Of a DNA stretch of 64,000 nt, positions 23,572 to 36,306 are shown piece by piece. The DNA is from JACCXG01 sp963834305. GTDB lineage: Bacteria; Acidobacteriota; Vicinamibacteria; Vicinamibacterales; 2-12-FULL-66-21. The translations under genes were made by a program, and so were the position numbers. Position 1 is the first letter of the stretch. The number at the start of each line of letters is the position of its first letter. The notes beneath the pieces were generated by a model. The model worked only from the letters and a program-made list of their open reading frames with translations. It searched no databases and had not been told where the DNA came from. The DNA lies in NCBI GenBank assembly GCA_963834305.1, contig CAWIAX010000003.1, forward strand, positions 2,108,001-2,172,000, written 5' to 3'.

Positions 23572-25543
23572 GTGGGCCGCCGCGCGCCGCCAGCTCCACG
23601 TACTCGTCGCCGATGGTCTCGTCGGGCCGGGCGCCGAACAGCGCCAGCAGCGCGGTGATCGTCGCCGCCTTGTCCCGGGCGTCGCGGTGGGACCAGGTGC
23701 GCGACTTCAGCTCGAGGAACCAGCCCGCCGCCGGCGGGCGGATCAGCCGGTCCAGGTGCACGTAGAACTCGACGCCGCGATAGGCCACCAGCCACCGGCG
23801 CCGCTCCTTGTCCACGATCTGTTCGGCCGACGGACGGAAGTACTCCCGGTAGAAGCGGGCCGAGTGCGCGGCGGGGGCGAGGTAGCGCGAGCGGGACAGC
23901 AGGACGGCGCCGAACGCCTCCTCGCGCGTCCGGCCGGTGAGCGTGAGGCGGGAACGTTCCGCCGTGACCGCCCCTTCCTCGTCGAGGAAATCATCGTCGC
24001 GGTAGCGCAGGCGCCCCTGGTTGGGGTCGTCGAACGACCAGTAGATGTCGTGCTGGCGGTAGCGGCTGGCGCGGATGACGGTGAGGTCGTCGCTCGCGAG
24101 CACCGCCAGGACGGCGTCGGGGGACGCCAGCCGGGCCTTGACCTGCACCTCGAAGCTTTCCTGCTCGACGGCGCCGCCGACCGCCACGAGCTTCTGGAGC
24201 ACGCTCAGCTCCCGGCTGCCGAGGAAGCCGTCGATGTGCGCGGCGCGCTCCTGCGCCTGCCGCGCCAGTTCCTCCTCGTCGAGGGTGAGCAGGACCCGGT
24301 CCCGCATCAGCCAGCGGCCGTTGCACATCACGTCCGTGACGTCCGTGGACTTCGACGCGTAGACGATGCGGGCGTAGATGCCCGCCGGATCGCGGCCGAA
24401 CGCCGGCAGGTTGTGCAGGCGATCGAGATCCAGCAGGATGAGATCGGCGCGTTTCCCGGCCTGCAGGGATCCGGTCAGGTGCCCCATGTGCAGCGCCGCC
24501 GCGCCGACGCGGGTGGCCATCGCCAGCGCGTGCCGGGCGGGCAGCGCGGTGGGATCGCCGCCGGCGCCCTTCGCCAGCAGCGCGGCGAGCCGCGTTTCCT
24601 CGAACATGTCGAGATCGTTGTTGGACGCCGCGCCGTCGGTGCCGATGCCGACGTTGATGCCGTGCTCGAGCATGCGCGCCACCGGCGCGATGCCGGCGCC
24701 GAGCTTGAGGTTGCTCGACGGGTTGTGGGCGATGCCGGCGCCGGCGTGCTTGAGCGCGCGGAGCTCGCCGTCGTCCACGTGCACGCAGTGCGCGGCGAGC
24801 ACCTTGGCGTCGAACAGCCCGTGCTTCTTGATGTACGGCACGCCGGGCATGCCGTGCTCTGCCCGCGACTGCTCGACCTCGAGTAGCGTTTCGGAGAGGT
24901 GGACGTGCAGCGGCACGTCGAACTCGGCGGCCAGCTCGGCGCACGCCCGCAGGATCTCCGGCGTGCAGGTATACGGCGCGTGCGGCGCCGGACCGGGCAC
25001 GATCAGCGGGTGCGACCGCCACTGCTCGATGAAGGCCCGCGCGCGGGCCAGCCCTTCGTCGTAGCTGCGCGCGTCGGGGGAGCGGAAGCGCAGGACGGTC
25101 TGCCCGCAGAACGCCCGCAGGCCCGCCTGCGCGGTCGCCTCCGCCACGGCATCCTCGAAGTAATACATGTCGGCAAAGCAGGTGATGCCCGACCGGATCA
25201 TCTCGGCGCACCCGAGGCGGGTGCCGAGGCGCACGAACTCGGGCGTGACGAACTCGCGCTCGACCGGCATCACGTAGCCCATCAGCCAGACGTCGAGCTT
25301 GAGGTCGTCGGCCAGGCCGCGCAGCAGCGACATCGGCACGTGGGTGTGCGCGTTGACCAGCCCGGGCATCACCACGCGGCCGCCGCAATCGAGCGTCTCG
25401 GCGGGGGTGCAGGCCAGCGCGTCCGGTCCGACGGCGACGATCGAGTCTCCGGCAATCGCCACGCCGCTGTCCGCGTACTGCGTGAACTGCTCGTCCATCG
25501 TCAGGATGGTCGCGTTCGTGAGGAGCAGGTCGCACGAGGGCAT
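23546..25543 (-). CDS. Amidohydrolase (SAH/MTA deaminase-like) fused to a CYTH-like domain
   Basis: 665-residue fusion. Residues 1 to about 445 are a complete MtaD/TrzA-type deaminase: metal His pair NAHTHV (66, 68), LHVHLSE, AHCVHV and Asp in GTDGAASNNDLD, matching S-adenosylhomocysteine/5'-methylthioadenosine or guanine-type deaminases. From about 460 the sequence becomes a CYTH-like (triphosphate tunnel) domain: FEVQVKARL in place of the usual ExExK, then RYRQHDIYWSF, GRLRYRDDD, KERRRWLVAYRG, VHLDRL and FLELKSRTW. The order of basic and acidic strands fits the tunnel fold, though the first ExExK has Gln at its second acidic position. Convergent with and overlapping the HlyD gene by 26 bases. 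The two domains have no obvious known joint reaction. Confidence 0.8.
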   Translation of the reverse strand: MPSCDLLLTNATILTMDEQFTQYADSGVAIAGDSIVAVGPDALACTPAETLDCGGRVVMPGLVNAHTHVPMSLLRGLADDLKLDVWLMGYVMPVEREFVTPEFVRLGTRLGCAEMIRSGITCFADMYYFEDAVAEATAQAGLRAFCGQTVLRFRSPDARSYDEGLARARAFIEQWRSHPLIVPGPAPHAPYTCTPEILRACAELAAEFDVPLHVHLSETLLEVEQSRAEHGMPGVPYIKKHGLFDAKVLAAHCVHVDDGELRALKHAGAGIAHNPSSNLKLGAGIAPVARMLEHGINVGIGTDGAASNNDLDMFEETRLAALLAKGAGGDPTALPARHALAMATRVGAAALHMGHLTGSLQAGKRADLILLDLDRLHNLPAFGRDPAGIYARIVYASKSTDVTDVMCNGRWLMRDRVLLTLDEEELARQAQERAAHIDGFLGSRELSVLQKLVAVGGAVEQESFEVQVKARLASPDAVLAVLASDDLTVIRASRYRQHDIYWSFDDPNQGRLRYRDDDFLDEEGAVTAERSRLTLTGRTREEAFGAVLLSRSRYLAPAAHSARFYREYFRPSAEQIVDKERRRWLVAYRGVEFYVHLDRLIRPPAAGWFLELKSRTWSHRDARDKAATITALLALFGARPDETIGDEYVELAARGGPLNGSEEPP

Positions 25544-25622
25544 GACCGAAGCATACCCGTCCTTGACAGCCGCACGCTCGTCCGCAGACGATCACGCCCA
25601 TGCGCTCCCTCGCCCGTGCCAC

Positions 25623-26366
25623 GTGCCGGATCTGACGCCCGCGCAGTGGGTGCTGGCGGCCCTGGCGGCCGTCGGCATGGGGTTCAGCAAGGCCGGCCTG
25701 GCGGGCGTCAGCCTGTTCCACGTCCTGGTGTTCGCGTTCCTGTTCGGCGCGCGCGAATCCACCGGCTACGTCCTGCCCCTTCTGGTTGTCGGGGACCTCT
25801 GCGCCGTGATCGCGCTGCACCAGCATGCCCGGTGGGACTACGTCCGCCGCATGCTGCCGCCCGCCTGTCTCGGTGTCGTGATCGCCGCCTTCTTCATGCG
25901 CGGGATCAGCGACGCGACCTTCAAGCCGCTGATTGGCTGGATCGTGCTGCTGCTCGCGGTGCTGCAGGGCATCCGGCTGCGCTGGCCCGGCTGGCTGGGG
26001 AACGTGCCGCATTCGGGCGCCGCCATCTGGACGACCGGCCTGCTCGCGGGCGGCGCGACCATGCTGGCCAACGCGGCCGGCCCGGTCATGGCGCTCTACT
26101 GCATCGCCGTCGGCCTGCCGAAGTTTCAGCTGGTCGGCACCCTGGCCTGGTTCTTCTTCATCATCAACGTGTTCAAGCTGCCGTTCAGCGCCGCGCTCGG
26201 CCTCATCCGGACCGACACGCTGCTGCTGAACGCCGTGCTGGTGCCCGCGGTGGTCTTCGGCGTCTTTGCCGGCCGCTGGATCGTCCATCGTCTGCCGCAG
26301 CGGACGTTCGACATCCTGATGCTGGCGTTTGCGGTGGTCGCGGCGCTGCGGCTGATTGCCGGCTGA
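25623..26366 (+). CDS. TauE/SafE-family membrane permease
   Basis: 247-residue inner-membrane protein with about eight hydrophobic segments and the family signature near the start, VGMGFSKAGLAGVSLFHV, repeated in weaker form in the second half (LLAGGATMLANAAGPVMALY). Members move sulfite, sulfoacetate or other organic sulfur anions out of the cell, but many are uncharacterised. The GTG at 25623 is the only suitable start in frame near the first helix; upstream in-frame sequence is low-quality and runs into the divergent amidohydrolase. Convergent with the next gene, separated by six bases. Confidence 0.8.
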   Translation: MPDLTPAQWVLAALAAVGMGFSKAGLAGVSLFHVLVFAFLFGARESTGYVLPLLVVGDLCAVIALHQHARWDYVRRMLPPACLGVVIAAFFMRGISDATFKPLIGWIVLLLAVLQGIRLRWPGWLGNVPHSGAAIWTTGLLAGGATMLANAAGPVMALYCIAVGLPKFQLVGTLAWFFFIINVFKLPFSAALGLIRTDTLLLNAVLVPAVVFGVFAGRWIVHRLPQRTFDILMLAFAVVAALRLIAG

Positions 26367-26372
26367 CGGGCG

Positions 26373-28211
26373 TTACGGCGTGGAGATCTGCAGGTGCTGG
26401 ACTTTCTTCTCCCCGTCCGCGATGGTGAGCGGGGTGGAGGCCGCGTTCACCTGCTGCAGGAACGCGGGATCGAACCAGGCGCCCGGCTCGACGTCGACCA
26501 GCGCCACCAGCCTGTACTCGCCGGCCGGAATGCCGGCGAAGGTGAACTGTCCGTCGGTGGCCGGCCGCGTGGACCGAATCCGCCGGGACTGTGGCACCCA
26601 GTAGCGCTCGTCGGCAGGGTAGAGGATCAGCGTCTGTTCGGGCGCGGCCTGCCCGCGACGGTTGACGATCGTGCCCGAGAGCTGGGCCTGCCGATCGCTG
26701 AACGTGACGACGGCGCTGCCGGACGCGCCCCCCGGCTTCACCTCGAACGGGAAATCGATGCTGTCCTGGCCGTCGATGCTCGACGACTCGAACGACCATC
26801 CGGAGCCGGCCCCCGACGCGGTCAGCCGGTACAGGCCGGGAACCACGCCGGCAAGGGTGAAGCGGCCGCTGGCGTCCACGGCGCCGCCCGTGGCCTGCAC
26901 CATGCCGGCCGGCGACGGCTCGGCCGGCGCCAGGCTGACGCGGATCCGCGTCAGGTCGGCCGGAGGCGCCGTGGCGGTCCCGTCGAACACGACGCGGCCG
27001 GAAACAGTAAGGCCGGCCTGCAAGGGCACCACGATGTCCGTCTGGTTGCGGCCGTCAACCACGATGTCCACCGCGCCCCACAGGCGCAGCGGTGAGGACT
27101 GCGGACCGCGGCGGCCCCTGCCGCCAGCGGCCTGCGCCGCGGTAGGGCTTCCGGCTTCAACGGCCGCAGCTATCGGTGTCTGGCCGCGGGCCACCAGCCG
27201 GTAGCTCCCGGGCGCAACGTTCGTCAGGCGGAAGCGCCCCTCCGCATCCGCCCGCGCGGAGCCGCCGCCGATGCCGGGTACGGCTTCCGCGCTGACCAGC
27301 GTGACCTGCAGGCCCTGCACAGCCTGGCCGGTGGCGTTGACGATCACCCCTTCAAGCCGCGCCATCGGCATCCGCTGCAGCTGGACGTCCACGTTGCCGC
27401 GTTCCTCGCCGATCCCGACCGCGACCGTGCCGGCCTGCGCCGCCGCGACGGTGCCGGGGTAGTAGACAGGGGCGTAGCCGGCCGGCGCGTCGCCCTGCGC
27501 CTCCGGGCCCGCGCCTTCGATCCGCGCCACGCCGGGCTGATTGCGCGGGACCACCGATACCAGGTAGTCGCCGGGCTGGAGGCCGTAGATGCGATAGATG
27601 CCCCGATCGTCGCTAGGGGCGCTGTCGGCCGGCTGGAGCGTCCGGCGCCCCGCCTGCATCACATAGCGCAACGCCCGGACGGTTGCCCGCGGGACCGGCT
27701 CGCCATGCTCGTCGAGGACCGTCCCCGTAATCACGCTGCCGCGCGCGAGGTGCAGCGTCGCGGAAAACCGCTCGCCGTCGGCGAGCTGGATCGGCGTGCC
27801 CGGCCGCCCCGGCCAGGTCGATCCGTAGACGACACTCACGTGGCCGGGCTTGCTCGCGCTCAGGGTGTAGCGTCCGGCAGCCAGGGCGGTGAACGCATAG
27901 CGCCCCTCTTCGTCAGTCGTGCTCGTGCGCGCGCCGCCGCCCTCCGCGGCGTTCAGCGTGACGCGGGCGCGGCGGGCGGGTTGCCCGGCGCCGGCCACGA
28001 CGACCGATCCGGCGATGACGGCCGTGCCTGCGGGGATCGGCTGGCTCGCGGCGGCATCGCGCGGGGGGGCGCCCCGGCCGCCCAGGCCCCGGCCGGCAGG
28101 CGGCTGGCCGCCGGCGCCGCCCCGGCCCGGTGGTTGAGCGGCGGCGGGCAGCGCCGCCGCAAGGATCACGAGGGCGAGCGCCAGTCGGGCCGCCGGCGGA
28201 AGACATCTCAT
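26373..28211 (-). CDS. Secreted protein with carboxypeptidase-regulatory-like repeats
   Basis: 612 residues with a signal peptide (residues 1-25, LALALVILAAALPAAAQ) and a Gly/Arg/Pro-rich linker to about 60. Several Ig-like carboxypeptidase-regulatory or SdrD-B-type units follow, each reading roughly as GxVVxxG...ARVTL...TDEEGRYAFTALAAGRYTLSA. Further copies are GTVLDEHGEPVPRATVRAL, GRFRLTNVAPGSYRLVA and GRFTLAGVVPGLYRLTA. Such domains are common in Acidobacteriota as periplasmic or surface beta-rich modules. No catalytic domain is attached. A start 16 codons upstream (28259) is possible, but the leader is best from 28211. Confidence 0.83.
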   Translation of the reverse strand: MRCLPPAARLALALVILAAALPAAAQPPGRGGAGGQPPAGRGLGGRGAPPRDAAASQPIPAGTAVIAGSVVVAGAGQPARRARVTLNAAEGGGARTSTTDEEGRYAFTALAAGRYTLSASKPGHVSVVYGSTWPGRPGTPIQLADGERFSATLHLARGSVITGTVLDEHGEPVPRATVRALRYVMQAGRRTLQPADSAPSDDRGIYRIYGLQPGDYLVSVVPRNQPGVARIEGAGPEAQGDAPAGYAPVYYPGTVAAAQAGTVAVGIGEERGNVDVQLQRMPMARLEGVIVNATGQAVQGLQVTLVSAEAVPGIGGGSARADAEGRFRLTNVAPGSYRLVARGQTPIAAAVEAGSPTAAQAAGGRGRRGPQSSPLRLWGAVDIVVDGRNQTDIVVPLQAGLTVSGRVVFDGTATAPPADLTRIRVSLAPAEPSPAGMVQATGGAVDASGRFTLAGVVPGLYRLTASGAGSGWSFESSSIDGQDSIDFPFEVKPGGASGSAVVTFSDRQAQLSGTIVNRRGQAAPEQTLILYPADERYWVPQSRRIRSTRPATDGQFTFAGIPAGEYRLVALVDVEPGAWFDPAFLQQVNAASTPLTIADGEKKVQHLQISTP

Positions 28212-28262
28212 GAGCCGATTAGACACAGCCGGCGCCGGGAAAGTTGCCCCGTCACACACTTG

Positions 28263-29078
28263 TCACCGCCGTTTGTAGCCGGAGAACGTCGTCGTGGCCT
28301 CGACGTCGAAGGTGCGAAACAGCAGGGTGCGCCCCGAGGCGGCATAGGTGACCTCCCCCGGCAGCCAGGTGTCCTGAAACCAGCGACGCGAGACGTAGAC
28401 CCGGGCGCCCTCGTGCACCCGTCCGACGACGCCCCAGCCGATGGTGATGTCTTCGAAGGCGCGCATGTCGATCCGGACGAGATGGTAGTCCTGCTCGGCA
28501 ACCCAGATCCGGCCGGAGAAGCTCTTCATCCACCGGCCCTGACGAGTCGTCACCCTCGCGTCCGGGCGCGGCTTCACCTCGGCGACGATGACCGGCCGGC
28601 CGTCGATCGTATCCCGGCCCACGGGCGTCGGCACGAACACGGCAATCACGTCGGCCAGGATCGCGTCGCGCTCCTGTTGCTCCTCGTCCTGCTCCCTCAG
28701 GCGCCTGGCGCGCTGCGATGCGCTCTCGCTGCGCTGCCGTTCTTCAGCCTCTTTCAGGTCGCGCGCATGTTCGGCATCGGCCTTCGCGAGCGCGTCGGCC
28801 GCGAGCGGCTTCCCCTCGACTTCGATCAGCCGCTTGTAGGTGCCGCCTGGCCGCGGCGATGGAAAGACCTCGAACGTGCGGACCGGCCCGACCGAGACCT
28901 TTCCCATCCGGGAGATCTTGATGTCGCGGCGGCGTTCGAGATACGTGAACGCGTCCTGGTCCTGCTGGTCGACTTCCAGCGCCTGCCGGACCCGCCGTCC
29001 GAACTCGGCGGCATCGGGCAGCGGGCCGGCAGCCGGCGGCCCCTGCCAGACCAGGAGGCAGAGCAGCAGGGGCAGCAT
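28263..29078 (-). CDS. Secreted protein of unknown function
   Basis: 271 residues, with a short signal peptide (MLPLLLCLLVWQG). A charged helical stretch at about 85-135 is rich in Glu, Arg, Gln and Ala (AKADAEHARDLKEAEERQRS), probably a coiled coil. It is followed by beta-rich sequence FSGRIWVAEQDYHLVRIDM and FRTFDVEATTTFSGYK. The C-terminal beta pattern loosely resembles the LolA-like outer-membrane lipoprotein carrier fold, but I could not establish that. Seven bases separate it from arfB upstream, and it is followed by the carboxypeptidase-regulatory repeat gene. Function not recognised. Confidence 0.7.
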   Translation of the reverse strand: MLPLLLCLLVWQGPPAAGPLPDAAEFGRRVRQALEVDQQDQDAFTYLERRRDIKISRMGKVSVGPVRTFEVFPSPRPGGTYKRLIEVEGKPLAADALAKADAEHARDLKEAEERQRSESASQRARRLREQDEEQQERDAILADVIAVFVPTPVGRDTIDGRPVIVAEVKPRPDARVTTRQGRWMKSFSGRIWVAEQDYHLVRIDMRAFEDITIGWGVVGRVHEGARVYVSRRWFQDTWLPGEVTYAASGRTLLFRTFDVEATTTFSGYKRR

Positions 29079-29084
29079 GGCGGC

Positions 29085-29504
29085 CTACTCGTCGCCGCCC
29101 ACACGGCTCCGCCGTTCCTTCGTGGCGGAGCGGAGGCGCTTGGTCTGGATGCGCCGGTCCTTCGACGCCAGCGTCGGCCTGGTCTTCCGCCGGCGCCGCG
29201 GCGGCGTGGCTGCCTCACGAATCAGCTCGGCGAGGCGCTCGCGGGCGTCTTCGCGATTCCTCGCCTGCGTCCGGTGCCGCCGCGCATCGATCAGCAGGAC
29301 GCCGTCGGCGGTCATGCGGGTGCCGGCGATGGTTCGCAGCCGGTCCACGGTCCGCGCGTCGAGCGCCGGCGAGCCGGCGGCATTGAAGCGCAGTTCGACC
29401 GCCGTCGAGACCTTGTTCACGTTCTGGCCGCCCGGCCCGGACGACCGGACGAACCGCTCCTCGATCTCGGACTCGTCCAGCACGATGTCCGGCGTAATCT
29501 CCAT
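29085..29504 (-). CDS. arfB: Alternative ribosome-rescue factor / peptidyl-tRNA hydrolase ArfB
   Basis: 139-residue release-factor-like protein that hydrolyses peptidyl-tRNA on stalled ribosomes without a stop codon. The catalytic SSGPGGQNVNK motif is at about residues 21-31, followed by the RF-1 core (TAVELRF, RMTADGVLLI) and a basic Arg/Lys-rich C-terminal tail (about residues 98-139) that should enter the empty mRNA channel. Start MEITPDIVLDESE at 29504 is two bases after the ppc stop, so it is the second gene of a ppc operon. Confidence 0.93.
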   Translation of the reverse strand: MEITPDIVLDESEIEERFVRSSGPGGQNVNKVSTAVELRFNAAGSPALDARTVDRLRTIAGTRMTADGVLLIDARRHRTQARNREDARERLAELIREAATPPRRRRKTRPTLASKDRRIQTKRLRSATKERRSRVGGDE

Positions 29505-29506
29505 AC

Positions 29507-32188
29507 CTACCCAGTATTCCTCATCCCTGCCGCGATGCCGTTGACGGTGATCATGAAGGCGTGCCACAGCTCGCTGTCGGCGTCTTCCGTCGCCCGCAGG
29601 CGGTGCAGCAGCTCGACCTGGACGAGGTTGATGGGATCGACGTAGGGGTTGCGGACGTCGATCGAGCGGCGGAGCACCGGCGCGTAGTCGAGCAGGTGGT
29701 TGCCGCCGGTGATCTCGAGCACGCGCCGGGTGGCGACGGCGAGCCGGCGGCGGAGGTCCTCGCCGAACGGCTTCAGCGCCTCGGGCACGAGCCGGCGATC
29801 GTACTCCGCGGCGATCTTCGGCTCGGCTTCGGCCAGCACGATGGCGATGAGGTCGATGGTCGAGCGGAAGAACGGCCACTCGCGGTACATCGCGTCGAGG
29901 ACGGTGGCGTCCTCCCGCGCCAGGGCGCCGCTGAGCGCCTCGTCCGTCCCGAGCCAGGAGGGCAGCAGGAGCCGGGTCTGGGTCCAGGCGAAGACCCAGG
30001 GAATGGCGCGCAGGGAATCGACGCCGCCGTCCTGGACGCGGCGCGGCGGGCGGCTGCCGATCGGCACCCGTCCGAGCTCGATCTCCGGGGTCGCGGCGCG
30101 GAAATAGTCCACGAAGCGCGGATCGTCGTAGACGACCTCGCGATACGAGCGGCGCGCCTCCTCCGCCATCTGGTCCATCGTGCGGCGCCACTCGGCGGCC
30201 GGTTCCGCCCCGGGCAGCAGCGTCGCGTTCAGCGTGGCTGTGGCATAGACCTCGATCGTGCGAACGGCGATTTCCGGCAGCCCGAACTGCGCCTGGATCA
30301 TCTCCCCCTGCTCGGTGACCCGGAGCCGGCTGTCGATCGAGCCGGGCGGTTGCGACTGGAGCGCGAGGTAGGTCGGGCCGCCGCCGCGGCTGATGCTGCC
30401 GCCGCGTCCGTGGAACAGCGTCAGCGCGGTGCCGGCCTCCCGCGTCGCCGCCACGAGCGACTCCTGGGCGCGGTAGAGCTCCCAGTTCGCGGCCAGCCGC
30501 CCGCCGTCCTTGGCCGAGTCGGAATAGCCGATCATCACTTCCTGGTGTCCGGCGGTCAGCTCGCGGTATGCGGGGATGTCGAGGAGGGCGCGAATCGTGC
30601 CGGCCGCGCTCCGCAGGTGCTCCACCTGCTCGAAGAGCGGCACGACGCGCAGCCGGGCGCCCGCCTGCCGCTGCAGGAACTCGACCGCCAGCACGTCCGA
30701 CGGGCTCTGCGCCATCGACACGACGTAGGCGCCGAACGACTCGGGGCCAATCGCGGCCACGGTGCGGATCGTGGCGAGCAGTTCGCGGTTCTCGTCCGTG
30801 CTCTCGATCGCGAGCAGCTCCGGCCGCGGCGGCTGGCGCAGCGCGCGCGTGAGGAACGCGATGCGCGCCTCCTCGTTCCAGTCGAGGTACGAGCCCTCGC
30901 CGAGATGCGACACGATGGCGTGGACCGCCTCGGCATGGCGCGTCGCGTGCTGACGGATGTCGAGGCGGACGAGACCCTGCCCGAACGTGGCGGTCCGCCG
31001 CAGCACGTCGGCCAGCCGTCCCTCGGCCACGGTGCTCTGGCCGGTCTCCATCAGCGAGCGGTGGCACAGGTGGAGCGGCTCGAACAGATCCGGATCGTCG
31101 TGCAGGATGTCGGTCAGCGCGGCGCCGGGCGCGCCGGTGGCGGGCTGCCGCAGCAGCTGTCCGAGCCGCGCGCGCAGCGAGATGAGCTTGCGGTGGATGT
31201 CGCGGAGCACGGCGCGGTAGGGTTCGTGGGCGCCGCCCGCGCGCTCGCGCAGCTCGGCGGTTGCCGACGTCATCGAGAGCTCGAGCCGCAGCGCCTGGAT
31301 CTCCCGCTCGTAGAGGTCGGCGGCAATCCAGCGCCCGGCCGTGCAGGCGAGCCGCGTGACGTCGGCGGTGATGCTCGGGTTGCCGTCGCGATCGCCGCCG
31401 AGCCACGAGCCGAACCGGACCGGCGCGACGTCGAGCGCCAGGGGGCGGCCGGTCAGGGCGCGCAGCCGCCGGTCGAGCATGCGCAGGAACCGCGGCACGG
31501 CGTTCCACAGCGTCTGCTCGAAGATGAGCAGGCCGCCAATCACTTCGTCGAGCGGCCGCGGCCGTTCCGGCCGGATCTCGTCGGTGTCCCAGGCCGCCGC
31601 GATCTGCCGGCGCAGCTCGTCGCCCGCCTCCGCCGCTTCGTCGTGGGTCAGGTCCGGCCGATCGCGCGCCGCGAGCGCTTCCGCGATCTTCAGGTGCTTG
31701 TGGATCAGCGTCCGGCGCGTGATGGCGGTGGGATGCGCGGTGAGCACCAGCTCGATTTTCAGGCCGCTGATTGCCTGGTGCAGCGCGTCGGGCGACACGC
31801 CGGACTGGAGCAGGCGGGGCAGGACCTCGTCGATCGATCCGGGCTGCGGCTGCGCGCCGGGCCGCTGGTAGGCGCGGCGGCGGCGGACGCGGTGGTGCTG
31901 TTCGGCGATGTTCGCCAGCGTCAGGAAGTGCGAGAACGCACGCGCGACCTCGACCGCCGAGCTGACCGGCAGTCCGCGCAGCAGCTCGGCGAGCGCCTCG
32001 AACTCCCCCGTCTGGACGGCGCGTCCCCGTTTCGAGACCGCCCGGACGCGCTCGACCAGGTCGAGCAGCGCCTGCCCGCCGCGCTCGCGCAGCGTGTCCC
32101 CGAGCAGCTCCCCGAGCGCGCGCACGTCGTCGCGCAGCCCTTCGTGTGGATCGCCCGTTCCCGTTCCTGTTCGTGTCGCGTCACGCAT
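29507..32188 (-). CDS. ppc: Phosphoenolpyruvate carboxylase
   Basis: Fixes bicarbonate onto PEP to give oxaloacetate, an anaplerotic step. The 893-residue enzyme is full length: catalytic His in LTAHPTAITRRT at about residue 153, GYSDSAKDGG near 550, the flexible loop FHGRGGSISRGGGP near 590-604, and the terminal WHAFMITVNGIAAGMRNTG ending in the conserved NTG used for allosteric aspartate binding. The ATG at 32188 is preferred over a TTG one codon earlier. Two bases precede arfB, and an alpha/beta hydrolase gene lies 48 bases upstream on the same strand. Confidence 0.96.
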   Translation of the reverse strand: MRDATRTGTGTGDPHEGLRDDVRALGELLGDTLRERGGQALLDLVERVRAVSKRGRAVQTGEFEALAELLRGLPVSSAVEVARAFSHFLTLANIAEQHHRVRRRRAYQRPGAQPQPGSIDEVLPRLLQSGVSPDALHQAISGLKIELVLTAHPTAITRRTLIHKHLKIAEALAARDRPDLTHDEAAEAGDELRRQIAAAWDTDEIRPERPRPLDEVIGGLLIFEQTLWNAVPRFLRMLDRRLRALTGRPLALDVAPVRFGSWLGGDRDGNPSITADVTRLACTAGRWIAADLYEREIQALRLELSMTSATAELRERAGGAHEPYRAVLRDIHRKLISLRARLGQLLRQPATGAPGAALTDILHDDPDLFEPLHLCHRSLMETGQSTVAEGRLADVLRRTATFGQGLVRLDIRQHATRHAEAVHAIVSHLGEGSYLDWNEEARIAFLTRALRQPPRPELLAIESTDENRELLATIRTVAAIGPESFGAYVVSMAQSPSDVLAVEFLQRQAGARLRVVPLFEQVEHLRSAAGTIRALLDIPAYRELTAGHQEVMIGYSDSAKDGGRLAANWELYRAQESLVAATREAGTALTLFHGRGGSISRGGGPTYLALQSQPPGSIDSRLRVTEQGEMIQAQFGLPEIAVRTIEVYATATLNATLLPGAEPAAEWRRTMDQMAEEARRSYREVVYDDPRFVDYFRAATPEIELGRVPIGSRPPRRVQDGGVDSLRAIPWVFAWTQTRLLLPSWLGTDEALSGALAREDATVLDAMYREWPFFRSTIDLIAIVLAEAEPKIAAEYDRRLVPEALKPFGEDLRRRLAVATRRVLEITGGNHLLDYAPVLRRSIDVRNPYVDPINLVQVELLHRLRATEDADSELWHAFMITVNGIAAGMRNTG

Positions 32189-32236
32189 CAATCGACTACG
32201 GTATCGCGCTTTCGCCGAACCGCGAACCCCCCATCC

Positions 32237-33118
32237 TTACGGCTGGCGATCGAGCAGCCCGTGTTCGGACAGGAACGCGCGGATCGCGCCAAAGAACTTT
32301 GCGCCGTCGACGTCGTTCGCGTGGACGTGCCCGCCGCGGACTTCGACGAACCGCTTGGGCGCCGGCGCCGCGTCGTAGAGCCGCCGTCCCTCCGCGATCG
32401 GGATCACGTCGTCTTCGGGGCTGTGCAGGAAGAGCAGCGGGGCGCGGATCCGGTGGATGCGGTGAATCGACTCGAACGGGTTCCGCATGATGTAGCGCAC
32501 GGGGAACAGCGGATAGAGCTGCTGGCCCAGCCCGGCAATCGACGCCGGCGCCCCTTCGAGGATGACCGCTCCGGCCGCCACCTGCGAGGCCAGGTGCACC
32601 GCCACCGCCGAGCCGAGCGACCAGCCGTAGACGACGATCCGTGACTCCGGCACCTGCCGGGTTGCCGTCAGGTAGTCGAACGCGGCGCGGGCATCCGCGG
32701 CGACCCCGGCCTCCGTCGGCACCCCCGCCAGGCCGGCGAAGCCCCGGTATTCAGGCGCGAGGACGTTCAGGCCCAGTGCCCGGAGCTCGCGGTAGCGCGC
32801 GATGTTCACGCGGCTGGCGATGGTCGCGGCGTTGCCATGCAGGAACAGCACCCAGACGTCGGCCCCGGGCCGCGTCATGACCCAGGCGAACTGGCGTTCG
32901 CCATTCGCGTGCGGCAGGTCCACCTGCTCGTGTGGAAACGAGGGACGCGACTCGCCGAGCGGAAAGCCGGCCTGGAAGACGAGCCGTGTTTCCTGGCTCA
33001 CGAGCCAGGCAACGGCGCCGCCGTAGACGAGGGCCGCGGGCAGGAGCACGACCAGTGCGGCGCGCGCCGCGCGGGAGCGGCGCCGCGGCTGGTCCGGGAC
33101 GGCGGGTGAATCAGCCAC
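32237..33118 (-). CDS. Membrane-anchored alpha/beta hydrolase (ABHD13/17-like)
   Basis: 293 residues with an N-terminal membrane anchor (about residues 18-40, ARAALVVLLPAALVYGGAVAWL). The hydrolase core has the oxyanion region VLFLHGNAA, nucleophile elbow GWSLGS, acid loop HSPEDDVIPIAEG and the catalytic His in GGHVH. This is the arrangement of the ABHD13/17 and Bem46-like group of lipases or thioesterases. The GTG start at 33118 directly follows the RND gene stop by 21 bases. Substrate unknown. Confidence 0.84.
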   Translation of the reverse strand: MADSPAVPDQPRRRSRAARAALVVLLPAALVYGGAVAWLVSQETRLVFQAGFPLGESRPSFPHEQVDLPHANGERQFAWVMTRPGADVWVLFLHGNAATIASRVNIARYRELRALGLNVLAPEYRGFAGLAGVPTEAGVAADARAAFDYLTATRQVPESRIVVYGWSLGSAVAVHLASQVAAGAVILEGAPASIAGLGQQLYPLFPVRYIMRNPFESIHRIHRIRAPLLFLHSPEDDVIPIAEGRRLYDAAPAPKRFVEVRGGHVHANDVDGAKFFGAIRAFLSEHGLLDRQP

Positions 33119-33139
33119 GCGTCGCGAGCCCCGGCGCCG

Positions 33140-36297
<3,158 letters not shown>

Positions 36298-36306
36298 GGG
36301 ATTCGC

